The position numbers were made by a program, and so were the translations under genes. This document shows, piece by piece, positions 53,343 to 61,948 of a stretch of 64,000 bases of DNA. The DNA comes from Chitinophaga filiformis. GTDB taxonomy: Bacteria > Bacteroidota > Bacteroidia > Chitinophagales > Chitinophagaceae. The stretch covers positions 314,019 through 378,018 of the forward strand of contig NZ_FNBN01000008.1 in assembly GCF_900102545.1 (NCBI RefSeq), written 5' to 3'. Within the stretch, counting starts at the first letter, position 1. Each line of letters begins with the position of its first letter. A model generated the notes under the pieces. The model had not been told where the DNA came from, did no database searches, and worked only from the letters and a program-made list of their open reading frames with translations.

Positions 53343-55655
53343 ATGAATCAGCATAATACAACAGACCCATCCCAGAACCCTGAACACTTTACCGGACATG
53401 TCCGGCTGAGTAAACCTAAAACAGTGGCCGCCGGTATCCCTGCTGTGCTGTCCAGCGCGAAACATCTCCTCCAGGAAATGGATGTGATCCGCGGGATGAA
53501 AGCCTTACTGCAGTTGAACCAGAAGCATGGCTTCGACTGTCCGGGTTGTGCCTGGCCCGACCCTGACGATGACCGCTCGGCCATTGCCGAATACTGTGAG
53601 AATGGCGTAAAAGCAATTGCTGAAGAGGCCACCAGTAAAAAGCTGGACGCCAGCTTCTTTGCAAAGAACAGTGTAGCTGAACTGGCGGCCCTGACCGACT
53701 ATGAAATAGGCAAGAAAGGGCGTGTAGCACAACCGGTATACCTTGCTCCCGGCGCTACCCATTACCAGCCTATCTCCTGGGACGATGCTTTTCAGAAGAT
53801 AGCACAACATCTGAATGCACTGGCTTCGCCCGATGAAGCCATCTTTTATACTTCCGGCCGTACCAGTAATGAAGCGGCTTTCCTTTACCAGTTATTCGTC
53901 AGGGAATATGGTACCAACAACCTGCCCGACTGCTCCAATATGTGCCACGAATCCAGTGGTGTGGCCCTTTCTGATGCCCTGGGTATCGGGAAAGGTTCGG
54001 TAACACTGGATGATCTGCATAAAGCGGAGGTTATTATCATTCTCGGACAGAATCCTGGTACCAACCATCCCCGCATGCTCACTGCCCTGCAAAAGGCGAA
54101 GGCAAACGGGGCTACCATCATTTCTGTGAATCCCCTGCCGGAAACAGGGCTGATGAACTTCCTTAATCCGCAGACTGTCAAGGGCATATTCAATATCAAG
54201 GCACATCTTACAGACCTGTTCCTGCAGGTAAAGATCAATGGAGATATGGCCTTGTTGCAGGCTATCGCCCTTCTGTTGCTGGAAGAAGAAGATCGCCATC
54301 CGGGAACTGTCTTTGACCATGGGTTCATTAACAGTAATACCAGCGGATATACGGAATATATTAATCATATCCGGCTGCTGCAATTGGAAACGCTGGCAGA
54401 TGCCTGTGGTATTTCGCTGGAACAGATCCGTCAGGCAGCGTCCATGCTGATGCATAAAAAGAAGATCGTTGCCTGCTGGGCCATGGGACTTACGCAGCAT
54501 AAAAATGCCGTGGATACTATCAAGGAGGTGGTCAACCTGTTGCTCCTGAAAGGCAGTATAGGAAAGGAAGGCGCCGGCACCTGTCCGGTACGCGGTCATA
54601 GTAATGTGCAGGGCGACCGCACCATGGGGATCTATGAAAAGCCTTCGGAGGCATTGCTCAATAAGATCCAGACGGTATATGGATTCAACCCTCCCCGGGA
54701 ACATGGCTATGATACTGTGGACGCTATCCGCGCTATGCGTGATGGCAGGGCGGGTGTTTTCTTTGCCATGGGAGGCAATTTCCTCTCGGCCACACCTGAT
54801 ACTCCTGTCACTGCCCAGGCGCTGCGTAATTGTGCTCTAACCGTACAGGTCTCTACCAAATTGAACCGCAGTCACCTGATACATGGTCGTGAAGCCATCA
54901 TCCTGCCTACCCTTGGTCGCAGCGATATGGATATTCAACAGGGGCAGAAACAGTTCGTCACCTGTGAAAACTCTATGGGCGTGATACAGATGTCCAAGGG
55001 TAACCTGCCGCCTGTTTCGCAGCACCTGTTAAGTGAACCTGTCATTGTCTGCAGACTGGCAATCGCGACCCTGGGAGAGCGTTCAAAAGTAAACTGGCAT
55101 CACTACATGCAGCACTACGATTACATCCGTGAGGATATCGAAAAGGTAATCCCCGGGTTCAACAACTATAACACCCGCGTAAGACATCCCGGTGGTTTCT
55201 ATCTACCTAACAATGCACGGGAAGGACGTTTCAATACTACTACAGGCAAAGCGAATTTTAACGTCGCTCATGTAACTGTCCAGCAACTGGCAGCAGATGA
55301 ATACATGATGATGACCATCCGCAGCCATGACCAGTTCAATACAACTATCTACGGATTGGATGACCGCTATCGTGGTGTTTACCAGGAAAGAAGAGTGATA
55401 CTGATGAATGGCAGGGATATGCAATCCACCGGACTCAAAGCAAATGATGTGGTTGACCTGATCAATAACTTCGAGGGTGTGGAAAGGATCGTCCATAAAT
55501 TCCTGGTAGTGGAATACAGTATCCCGGAGAAGTGCACTGCTACTTATTTCCCTGAGGCCAATGCCCTGGTGCCACTCAATAGTGTAGCCGACAAGAGCAA
55601 TACGCCTACATCCAAAATGGTTATTATTAAGATCAGGAAATCATCTGAACTGTAA
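53343..55655 (+). CDS. FdhF/YdeP-family molybdopterin oxidoreductase (formate-dehydrogenase-like)
   Basis: 770 residues. The start of the protein has the family stretch KHGFDCPGCAWPDPDD, then the bis-MGD-binding domains (YTSGRTSNEAAF, ILGQNPGTNHPRML, CPVRGHSNVQGDRTMG) and a C-terminal dinucleotide-binding barrel (FRSHDQFNT-like, YGLDDRYRGVYQERRV, EANALVPL). The molybdenum ligand is a cysteine, Cys201 in SNMCHESSG, not selenocysteine. The N-terminal [4Fe-4S] motif of classical FdhA is replaced by CPGC...C. No signal peptide, so cytoplasmic. Pairing with FdhD supports a formate-dehydrogenase-type cofactor; the real substrate of YdeP-type enzymes is uncertain. The last 15 bases overlap the convergent Omp85-like gene. 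Confidence 0.92.
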   Translation: MNQHNTTDPSQNPEHFTGHVRLSKPKTVAAGIPAVLSSAKHLLQEMDVIRGMKALLQLNQKHGFDCPGCAWPDPDDDRSAIAEYCENGVKAIAEEATSKKLDASFFAKNSVAELAALTDYEIGKKGRVAQPVYLAPGATHYQPISWDDAFQKIAQHLNALASPDEAIFYTSGRTSNEAAFLYQLFVREYGTNNLPDCSNMCHESSGVALSDALGIGKGSVTLDDLHKAEVIIILGQNPGTNHPRMLTALQKAKANGATIISVNPLPETGLMNFLNPQTVKGIFNIKAHLTDLFLQVKINGDMALLQAIALLLLEEEDRHPGTVFDHGFINSNTSGYTEYINHIRLLQLETLADACGISLEQIRQAASMLMHKKKIVACWAMGLTQHKNAVDTIKEVVNLLLLKGSIGKEGAGTCPVRGHSNVQGDRTMGIYEKPSEALLNKIQTVYGFNPPREHGYDTVDAIRAMRDGRAGVFFAMGGNFLSATPDTPVTAQALRNCALTVQVSTKLNRSHLIHGREAIILPTLGRSDMDIQQGQKQFVTCENSMGVIQMSKGNLPPVSQHLLSEPVIVCRLAIATLGERSKVNWHHYMQHYDYIREDIEKVIPGFNNYNTRVRHPGGFYLPNNAREGRFNTTTGKANFNVAHVTVQQLAADEYMMMTIRSHDQFNTTIYGLDDRYRGVYQERRVILMNGRDMQSTGLKANDVVDLINNFEGVERIVHKFLVVEYSIPEKCTATYFPEANALVPLNSVADKSNTPTSKMVIIKIRKSSEL

Positions 55656-57716
55656 GAAAGCCGGCGTTCTCAATGCGAAGATGTTGAAGCGGAAGTCCAC
55701 AGTGGTGGTAGCTTCCCAGAATACTGATTTCATTGGTTCCGGTGCATTCGGGTAGTAGTTGGCCGACAGCCTGAGGGTATTGAGTGACAGGTTTTCATTG
55801 CGTATCCTGAAGCCTAGTCCGAGCCCGGTATAAATCGGATTCTTAAAGATATTATTACTCTTATAGGACAGTTGAGAGGCCTGGATGGAAGAGAAGAAAT
55901 TGAACTTAAAACCGAATATTTTCAAAGGACTGTAATAGATAGTTTCTGACCTGACATTTAAGCGCTGATAACCACTCAGCGGTACGTCCTTATAGCCCCA
56001 TACACCCAGGTCCCTGTTAATATTGAGCGGGCGATAGAAATAGTTGTTCGGATTGCAGATGTAGTCTGCATAAAGGAACTGACGGAGTTTTCCTCCTGCA
56101 AACCTGAACGCCCGGCTATAATATTCCACTTTGGCGTGAAGGACCGCATCTTCCGACATCCCATTCTGAAAGAAGGTGCTGAGTCCTACCAGCCCGGAAA
56201 GTATCCCTTTACCCGAAGTTACCCAGAACTTCTCCGCCTCGGCGCCTATATACCCCCTGGTGCGTCCCAGCCAGGTCTCCCAGCCGCCCGTTACGGAAGC
56301 AGTATATCCCAGGGGAATATCCTCCGTTCGTCCAAACCCGAAGAAATGGCTTGTTTTAAAGAACTCCTGCCGAAAGGTGACGACCTGCCCGAGGTAGAAG
56401 CGGTGATTGTTATAGACGGGATCCCATTTATAGGCCTCCTGGGAGGGCTTTTGCGTAAATGCGAGATTAAAATGGCGCACCAGGAATGCCAGGTTCGGTT
56501 TACGGCTATCCGGATTACGGTTATCCTGTTTCAGGAAGTTGAAACCGCCCCATACGTCCAGGATGTTATACCGGTAATCCCGATACAGGGAATCGGGCCG
56601 CTTGAACATATTGATGGAATAATTGGTACTGAAGTTGAAACCTCCTACCCATTTAGCCTCGCTCTTGTACAACGGTCTGTCAACAGCAAAGTAGTAAGTC
56701 CCTTCATAAGTACCCGAATCCAGTGTGTTAATATTGTTCAGGGTGGTATATCCTCCGGAGAAATCTATAAATGTGCCCAGGAGGTTCGTTTTGGTGTACC
56801 TGACCTGCGATCCGAAAGGAGGATTGTCGTTACCGCTCCACGAGCCCCCTATCCGGATACCCTGACCGGCGCCGAACAGGTTGTCATTGGAAACGCTGGC
56901 TCTTATACCTGAGGTACTTAAACGGGAAAGGTCAAAGCCGTATTCGAATACGTCTTTGGTCACCACCAGGAGATCGACGGAATCCTCGGAAGGGCCGGTG
57001 TTAATGATATACAAACGGGCATCCTGTATGAAGGGCCGGTTACGGATGTAACGCTCGTTGTCAGACATTTCATAAGGATTGATCGTATCGTTCTGCCTGA
57101 AAAAGAGCAATTGCCGTATCACCCATTCCTCCGAGTTGAAATGCATCCGGTTGGCAAGATGCACCAGCTTCATAGAGGTGGAGAAGGTGGTATCCTTGAT
57201 ATTGCTGGGACCAAACACGTTCACGCGGCGGTAGTAGATATCCCGGATCACTTTCCCGGCGAAAGGTTTGAAATACTGTTCGCTTTTGATAATGCTGCTG
57301 TCTGTTCCCGATGGCTCAGGTACATTCTGCCGGGTTACTTTCCTGATGAGAGAGTCGCGGTACTGTTTACTCCGCAGGGAATCCCTGTAAGCACGTACGC
57401 GGCCCAGCCAGGAGTTGGAATACTTCTTTGATACAGGAATGGTATCTCCATGCAGGATCACATCTCCAGGTACGACAGTGTCTCCGGGGATAGTCGGTAC
57501 GATCGGTACGCTGGGGGCCCTGGGAATGAGCGGGAAGATGGTATCCTCCGGAACGGGCATTACGGGAATGGAAGGCCTCACCGGTACCACCGTGTCACGG
57601 CTAAAGGGAAAGCGGGCTCGTTCCTTCGGGAATGAATTGCCGTACGCCTCCAGCATTCCGAAGGCCAGGCAACAGCTGATCAGGACATAAATTGATATTT
57701 TCAGCGATTTTCTCAC
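55641..57716 (-). CDS. Omp85/BamA-like outer-membrane protein with Pro-rich N-terminus
   Basis: 691 residues: a signal-like start (MRKSLKISIYVLISCCLAFGMLEA), then an unusual Pro/Val-rich linker (VVPVRPSIPVMPVPEDTIFPLIPRAPSVPIVPTIPGDTVVPG), a basic stretch, one POTRA-like domain (KVIRDIYYRRVNVFGPSNI to VVTKDVFEYGFDLSRLS) and a 16-strand-type barrel ending in FLQFR. Barrel strands such as GGYTTLNNINTLDSGTYEGTYYFAVDRPLYK are typical of the Omp85 superfamily. It is probably an outer-membrane insertion or secretion pore of unknown client. It overlaps the convergent oxidoreductase gene by 15 bases. Confidence 0.78.
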   Translation of the reverse strand: MRKSLKISIYVLISCCLAFGMLEAYGNSFPKERARFPFSRDTVVPVRPSIPVMPVPEDTIFPLIPRAPSVPIVPTIPGDTVVPGDVILHGDTIPVSKKYSNSWLGRVRAYRDSLRSKQYRDSLIRKVTRQNVPEPSGTDSSIIKSEQYFKPFAGKVIRDIYYRRVNVFGPSNIKDTTFSTSMKLVHLANRMHFNSEEWVIRQLLFFRQNDTINPYEMSDNERYIRNRPFIQDARLYIINTGPSEDSVDLLVVTKDVFEYGFDLSRLSTSGIRASVSNDNLFGAGQGIRIGGSWSGNDNPPFGSQVRYTKTNLLGTFIDFSGGYTTLNNINTLDSGTYEGTYYFAVDRPLYKSEAKWVGGFNFSTNYSINMFKRPDSLYRDYRYNILDVWGGFNFLKQDNRNPDSRKPNLAFLVRHFNLAFTQKPSQEAYKWDPVYNNHRFYLGQVVTFRQEFFKTSHFFGFGRTEDIPLGYTASVTGGWETWLGRTRGYIGAEAEKFWVTSGKGILSGLVGLSTFFQNGMSEDAVLHAKVEYYSRAFRFAGGKLRQFLYADYICNPNNYFYRPLNINRDLGVWGYKDVPLSGYQRLNVRSETIYYSPLKIFGFKFNFFSSIQASQLSYKSNNIFKNPIYTGLGLGFRIRNENLSLNTLRLSANYYPNAPEPMKSVFWEATTTVDFRFNIFALRTPAFLQFR

Positions 57717-57793
57717 TCGGTCTTAGCAGTATAAGCAAGCATCTTCCTTACTTAACGTAAAGATTATGTAACAGTTGTAACAAGTTAACTAAA

Positions 57794-58555
57794 TTATTGC
57801 GCTACGATGACAGTTTCCCATCCGTCATAACGTGCATTCATTTCCTGGGCAAGTTCCCAGAGCAACATTACCGCTGCATCTATGCTTTCCTCGTCGGTCC
57901 GGTCGTTGCGGGAAAGCCTTAATCCATAGGGATGAGGATCTTTTTCATCCACTGGTCGTGCTTCTATGACGAAGCCCAGGCGCTGCACCTGCTGTCCGTA
58001 CAATTCACGTTCTGCTTCCGCAGAGAAATATATCCAATGGTCTATGAGGCGGGCTTTTTCAGCAATGTCCCCATGTTGTTTCAGCGTACGCAACACTTTG
58101 CGGTTCTGGATACGCTGAAATTCCTGTACATCCGGAAAGAGGAAATCGAAGTACAATTCCCATGTCTTATCTTCCTTAACCCCGAAATCATAATGATAAT
58201 CAGGGAACTGGATCATCGCATCTGCAATGTATTTGTCGTGCAGCAGGGTGCCGGAGGCATAAAAATAAAAGTCCCTTACTCCATTTGACATAGTACGGCC
58301 AACAAAATGTGCCTGCAAAGTTGTTTCCAGCTGTTGCACCAGGCAATCCTCAATGTCTCCCAGCACGGTGAACTCATCCCCCTGCGGAAAACCGTCCACA
58401 CGCGGATTTTTCAGGTATACCGATACAAAGATGGCATACGGCTTTTTACTCAATGGGGCAAAACGCCGCAGGTCCAGGTCCAGGCCTATAATAGCCGGCT
58501 TATCTTCGATATGGCAGGTATAGATGTCCCAGTCTGGTTGGTAAGCGTCAGGCAT
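57794..58555 (-). CDS. DUF695 / RraB two-domain protein
   Basis: 253 residues. The first half (PDWDIYTCHIEDKPAIIGLDLDLRRFAPLSKKPYAIFVSVYLK, FYFYASG) is DUF695. The second half (QNRKVLRTLKQHGDIAEKARLIDHWIYFSAEAERELYGQQVQRLGFVIEARP, YGLRLSRNDRTDEESIDAAVMLLWELAQEMNARYDGWETVIV) is a ferredoxin-like RraB domain, known as regulator of ribonuclease E activity in gammaproteobacteria. In Bacteroidota this fusion is common and its partner unknown. It is cytoplasmic, monocistronic, and divergent from the barrel gene at 58699. Confidence 0.85.
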   Translation of the reverse strand: MPDAYQPDWDIYTCHIEDKPAIIGLDLDLRRFAPLSKKPYAIFVSVYLKNPRVDGFPQGDEFTVLGDIEDCLVQQLETTLQAHFVGRTMSNGVRDFYFYASGTLLHDKYIADAMIQFPDYHYDFGVKEDKTWELYFDFLFPDVQEFQRIQNRKVLRTLKQHGDIAEKARLIDHWIYFSAEAERELYGQQVQRLGFVIEARPVDEKDPHPYGLRLSRNDRTDEESIDAAVMLLWELAQEMNARYDGWETVIVAQ

Positions 58556-58698
58556 AATGCATTGATTCGAAATGTAACAGTCAGATGTAAAGATAAGGAA
58601 CCCTTACCGCCATTCATCCATTAGTAGATCAATCTTTTTTTAAATCAGACTAATTTTACGGCAGTTACAGGCTTAATATTAGAAAAGTACTTTGGATC

Positions 58699-61176
58699 AT
58701 GCAGAAAATTGTCGCTTTATGTTTGGGAATGATGATCTCGTTCCTGTCAGTTACTTATGCACAGCAACCGGCGCACAAGCCCGCCGAGAATGGCTCCCTA
58801 TACGGAAAACTCGTTGATGCTAAAACCAATTCTCCAGTTGAATATGCTTCTGTTGCCCTGCTCCGCGTAGCAGATTCCAGTGTGGCAACAGGTATGTTAT
58901 CAAAGCCAAATGGTGATTTCAACTTCCCTGAAGTAGCCTATGGCAAGTATGTTATCAAAGTGAATTTCATTGGTTACGAAACCGTTTATAAAACAATTGC
59001 ACTTACTGCAAAAAATAATAATATAGATGTTGGTAATATCAAATTGAATCCCAATGTAAGGTCGCTGGCCGGTGTGGAAGTAGTGGGTGACAAGCCTACT
59101 TTCCAGATGGCGATTGACAAGCGTGTCTTCAATGTTGATAAAAGTCTTGCCAGTGTAGGCGGTACCGCTACAGATGTGTTGAAACAGGTCCCTTCTGTGA
59201 ACGTGGATATTGACGGGAACGTCACTGTACGTAACGGCTCTCCTACCATCTTTGTGGACGGTCGCCCTACTACCCTGACCCTCGACCAGATCCCTGCAGA
59301 CGCCATTGCTACCGTGGAAGTGGTAACCAACCCTTCTGCGAAATACGATGCAGAAGGCGTAAGTGGTATCCTCAATATTGTACTGAAAAAGAACCGCAAA
59401 GCGGGTATCAATGGCCAGATCAGCGGTGGCTTGTCTACACTCGGTGGCGGCAACGCCGGAGCCGATCTCAATATCCGCAGGGAAAAGTTCAATGTTTCCC
59501 TCAGCTATAACCTGAGAAGCCGCCAGGGTAATGCGCGATCACATCTCTTCCGTAAGAATCTCAGCACCGATACCACTACTTATCTCGACCAGTATAATGA
59601 TGGTGAGAACGGCCGCCGTTTCCAGTTTGGCCGTGTTGGTTTTGACTGGTTTATGGACAACCGCAATACCTTCAGCATTTCCCAGGGTATCATGGCGGGC
59701 GATTTTAAAGATAACAGCGGACTGAGACTCTACGATCTGAATGAAGGACAGGAGCAGATACGCTATGGTACCGGTATTGATAATGAGAATCATAACTTCC
59801 GCAACTACAGTACACAGGTAGGTTATAAGCACACCTTCGCCAAGCAGGGACATGAGCTGACGGCCGACTTTAACTATAACTACGCTACTTCGAAAGATAA
59901 CTCCGATTATTCGTTACAGTATTACAACCTGTCGCACGAGCCAATCGATTCTCCGAATGTGCCACAGCTGCGTAATGGTCGCGGCAATGGTAGTACCACC
60001 TACATTACTGGTCAGATTGATTATGTAAATCCACTGACAGAGACTTCCAAGATAGAAGCTGGTTTACGCACTACCACCCGCAAGTTCGATAACCTGCTGA
60101 ATACCATGGGTAAAGATTTCTCTACAGGCGATTTTGTGTTAGACTCTTCACTGTCCAACAATTATCACTACTCTGAAACGATCAATGCTGCTTACGTGAG
60201 CTATTCCGGTACAGTCGGTAACTTTGGTTACCAGGGAGGTCTGCGTGCAGAACAATCTTTCTATGATGGTGAAATGAGGAGCATCAACAAAAGCAGTTAT
60301 AAAATTGATTATCCTGTCAGTCTGTTTCCCAGCCTGTTCCTCTCCCAGAAGTTCAAAGGAGATCATGAACTGCAGCTGAACTATAGTCGTCGTGTACGTC
60401 GTCCATGGTTCCGTGATCTGTTGCCGAACCTGGAATACACCGCCCAGAGTGCCAATCGTGGTAACCCTGCGCTGCGTCCTGAGTTTACCAACTCTTTCGA
60501 GCTGAGCTATCTGAAAGATTTCAACAGGAAACATAATGTGCTGGTATCCTTGTATTTCCGGAATACAGAAAGGGCTATTACTGATTACTATACCGACACT
60601 ACCCTCACTATCAATGGTGTGTCGCAGAAAGTAGTACTGTCTTACCCGGTGAATGCTGATACCCGGAATGCTTACGGTGCGGAATTCACTGTTCGTAACC
60701 AGATCCTCAAAGGCTGGGATATTACGACCAACCTGAACCTGGCGCAGACAAGGATAAATGCCAGCAACCTGCAGAATAACCTTAGCAATCAGGGCTTTAT
60801 CTGGTTCGGTAAGATCAATAGTAATACAAAACTGCCCTGGAATTCTACCCTGCAGATCACAGGTAACTATGAATCCAAACAGATTATGCCACAGGGAGAA
60901 AGAGCGGCGCAGTACTCTGCTGATATCGCAGTACGTAAGGAATTCCTGAAGAAAAAGAACCTGGTGGTATCGCTGGCGTTGAATGATATCTTCAATACCG
61001 ACCGTAACTTAACTTATACAACCACTGCTTCTTCCGAACAGGAAAGGTATCGTAAACGTGCTACCCGTGAGCTGAGAATAAACGTCGCCTACCGCTTTGG
61101 TAAAATGGATACACAGTTATTCAAGCGTAAGAATAATAAGAAAGAAGATCAGCAGGAAACTAAGGAAGAATATTAA
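58699..61176 (+). CDS. TonB-dependent-receptor-like barrel with regulatory N-domain
   Basis: 825 residues: signal peptide (MQKIVALCLGMMISFLSVTYAQ), a carboxypeptidase-regulatory-like domain (GSLYGKLVDAKTNSPVEYASVALLRV to about residue 115), a plug (LAGVEVVGDKPTFQMAIDKRVFNVDKSL, LKQVPSVNVDIDGNVTVRNGSPTIFVDG, NPSAKYDAEGVSGILNIVLKKNRK) and an OMP_b-brl_3 barrel with strands such as LQLNYSRRVRRPWFRDLLPNLEY. The tail is strongly charged (KRKNNKKEDQQETKEEY). TAATTTTA at 58651 resembles a -7 box. A thioesterase gene starts 25 bases after its stop, possibly in the same transcript. Substrate unknown. Confidence 0.88.
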   Translation: MQKIVALCLGMMISFLSVTYAQQPAHKPAENGSLYGKLVDAKTNSPVEYASVALLRVADSSVATGMLSKPNGDFNFPEVAYGKYVIKVNFIGYETVYKTIALTAKNNNIDVGNIKLNPNVRSLAGVEVVGDKPTFQMAIDKRVFNVDKSLASVGGTATDVLKQVPSVNVDIDGNVTVRNGSPTIFVDGRPTTLTLDQIPADAIATVEVVTNPSAKYDAEGVSGILNIVLKKNRKAGINGQISGGLSTLGGGNAGADLNIRREKFNVSLSYNLRSRQGNARSHLFRKNLSTDTTTYLDQYNDGENGRRFQFGRVGFDWFMDNRNTFSISQGIMAGDFKDNSGLRLYDLNEGQEQIRYGTGIDNENHNFRNYSTQVGYKHTFAKQGHELTADFNYNYATSKDNSDYSLQYYNLSHEPIDSPNVPQLRNGRGNGSTTYITGQIDYVNPLTETSKIEAGLRTTTRKFDNLLNTMGKDFSTGDFVLDSSLSNNYHYSETINAAYVSYSGTVGNFGYQGGLRAEQSFYDGEMRSINKSSYKIDYPVSLFPSLFLSQKFKGDHELQLNYSRRVRRPWFRDLLPNLEYTAQSANRGNPALRPEFTNSFELSYLKDFNRKHNVLVSLYFRNTERAITDYYTDTTLTINGVSQKVVLSYPVNADTRNAYGAEFTVRNQILKGWDITTNLNLAQTRINASNLQNNLSNQGFIWFGKINSNTKLPWNSTLQITGNYESKQIMPQGERAAQYSADIAVRKEFLKKKNLVVSLALNDIFNTDRNLTYTTTASSEQERYRKRATRELRINVAYRFGKMDTQLFKRKNNKKEDQQETKEEY

Positions 61177-61201
61177 CTTAGTTGTCCAAAACCTATTACC
61201 T

Positions 61202-61678
61202 ATGATCGACATAATCGGGAATACTGTCACCCTTCGTTTTCTTGCAGAACCATCAGACGTGAATTTCGGCGGTAAAGTGCATGGAGGCGCTGTAATGAAA
61301 TGGATTGACCAGGCAGGATATGCCTGTGCGGCTAACTGGAGTGGTCAGTATTGTGTGACAGTGTATGTGGGCGGTATCCGCTTCTTCAAACCTATCTCTA
61401 TCGGGGATATAGTAGAGATCACTGCTACCGTCATCTATACCGGCAATTCAAGTATGCATATTGCCATTAATGTACAGGCAGGCAATCCGAGGAAGAAAGA
61501 GAGGGTAAAAACGACCCACTGTGTAATGGTGTTTGCGGCGGTGGATGATCATGGTAAAACAGTTTCGGTTCCTAAATGGACGCCGGAGAGTAAGGAAGGT
61601 GTTGAGCTGGAGAATTACGCTAAAAAATTAATGGCGCTGAGGCAGAATATTGAGGATGAGATGAAACCGTATATGTGA
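61202..61678 (+). CDS. Hotdog-fold acyl-CoA thioesterase
   Basis: 158 residues from the ATG at 61202 (MIDIIGNTVTLRFLAEPSDV); the frame extends upstream inside the barrel gene. Family marks: DVNFGGKVHGGAVMKWIDQAGYACAANW (HGG with the catalytic Asp of the hotdog helix), VTVYVGGIRFFKPISIGDIVEI and HCVMVFAAVDDHGKTVSVPKW. This is the YciA/BFIT-like group that hydrolyses acyl-CoA esters in the cytoplasm. It probably works as a hexamer of hotdog domains. The tail is followed by a repeat cluster. Confidence 0.9.
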   Translation: MIDIIGNTVTLRFLAEPSDVNFGGKVHGGAVMKWIDQAGYACAANWSGQYCVTVYVGGIRFFKPISIGDIVEITATVIYTGNSSMHIAINVQAGNPRKKERVKTTHCVMVFAAVDDHGKTVSVPKWTPESKEGVELENYAKKLMALRQNIEDEMKPYM

Positions 61679-61764
61679 TGTTCAATCAATAATTTAATTG
61701 GGAATGCAGGGGAAATTTTCTCCTGCATTCTGTTTTAAAATATGGTTCATTATTCGCTACAATA

Positions 61765-61868
61765 GGACTCCGTCAGGAGTCCCTGTGTTTGTAGCCCGGG
61801 GTTTTGAACCCCGGGGACGTATAATTCCACGCGAACATATAATTCCCCCGGAACGTATAATCCCCCGG
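61765..61868. repeat. Repeat cluster: two hairpins and three 18-bp tandem units
   Basis: GGACTCC/GGAGTCC (61765-61771, 61776-61782) with a 4-nt loop, then CCCGGGGTT/AACCCCGGG (61795-61803, 61807-61815) with a 3-nt loop, then three 18-bp units: GGACGTATAATTCCACGC (61815-61832), GAACATATAATTCCCCCG (61833-61850) and GAACGTATAATCCCCCGG (61851-61868). The region could be translated as an IIPRE-like repeat but shows no start or family support. It lies between convergent genes. Confidence 0.7.
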
Positions 61869-61948
61869 GGCCGTAACATACCGGTGGTTGGGAATTTGGG
61901 ATTGGTGTTTTTGTGTGAGGGCAATGGCCGCGAATGATGGTGTTCACA

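Noticed and set aside
61698..61937. Frame across the 18-bp repeats giving an IIPRE-like repeated peptide
   Set aside because: The periodic peptide is explained by the DNA repeat; no family support, and hairpins dominate the region.
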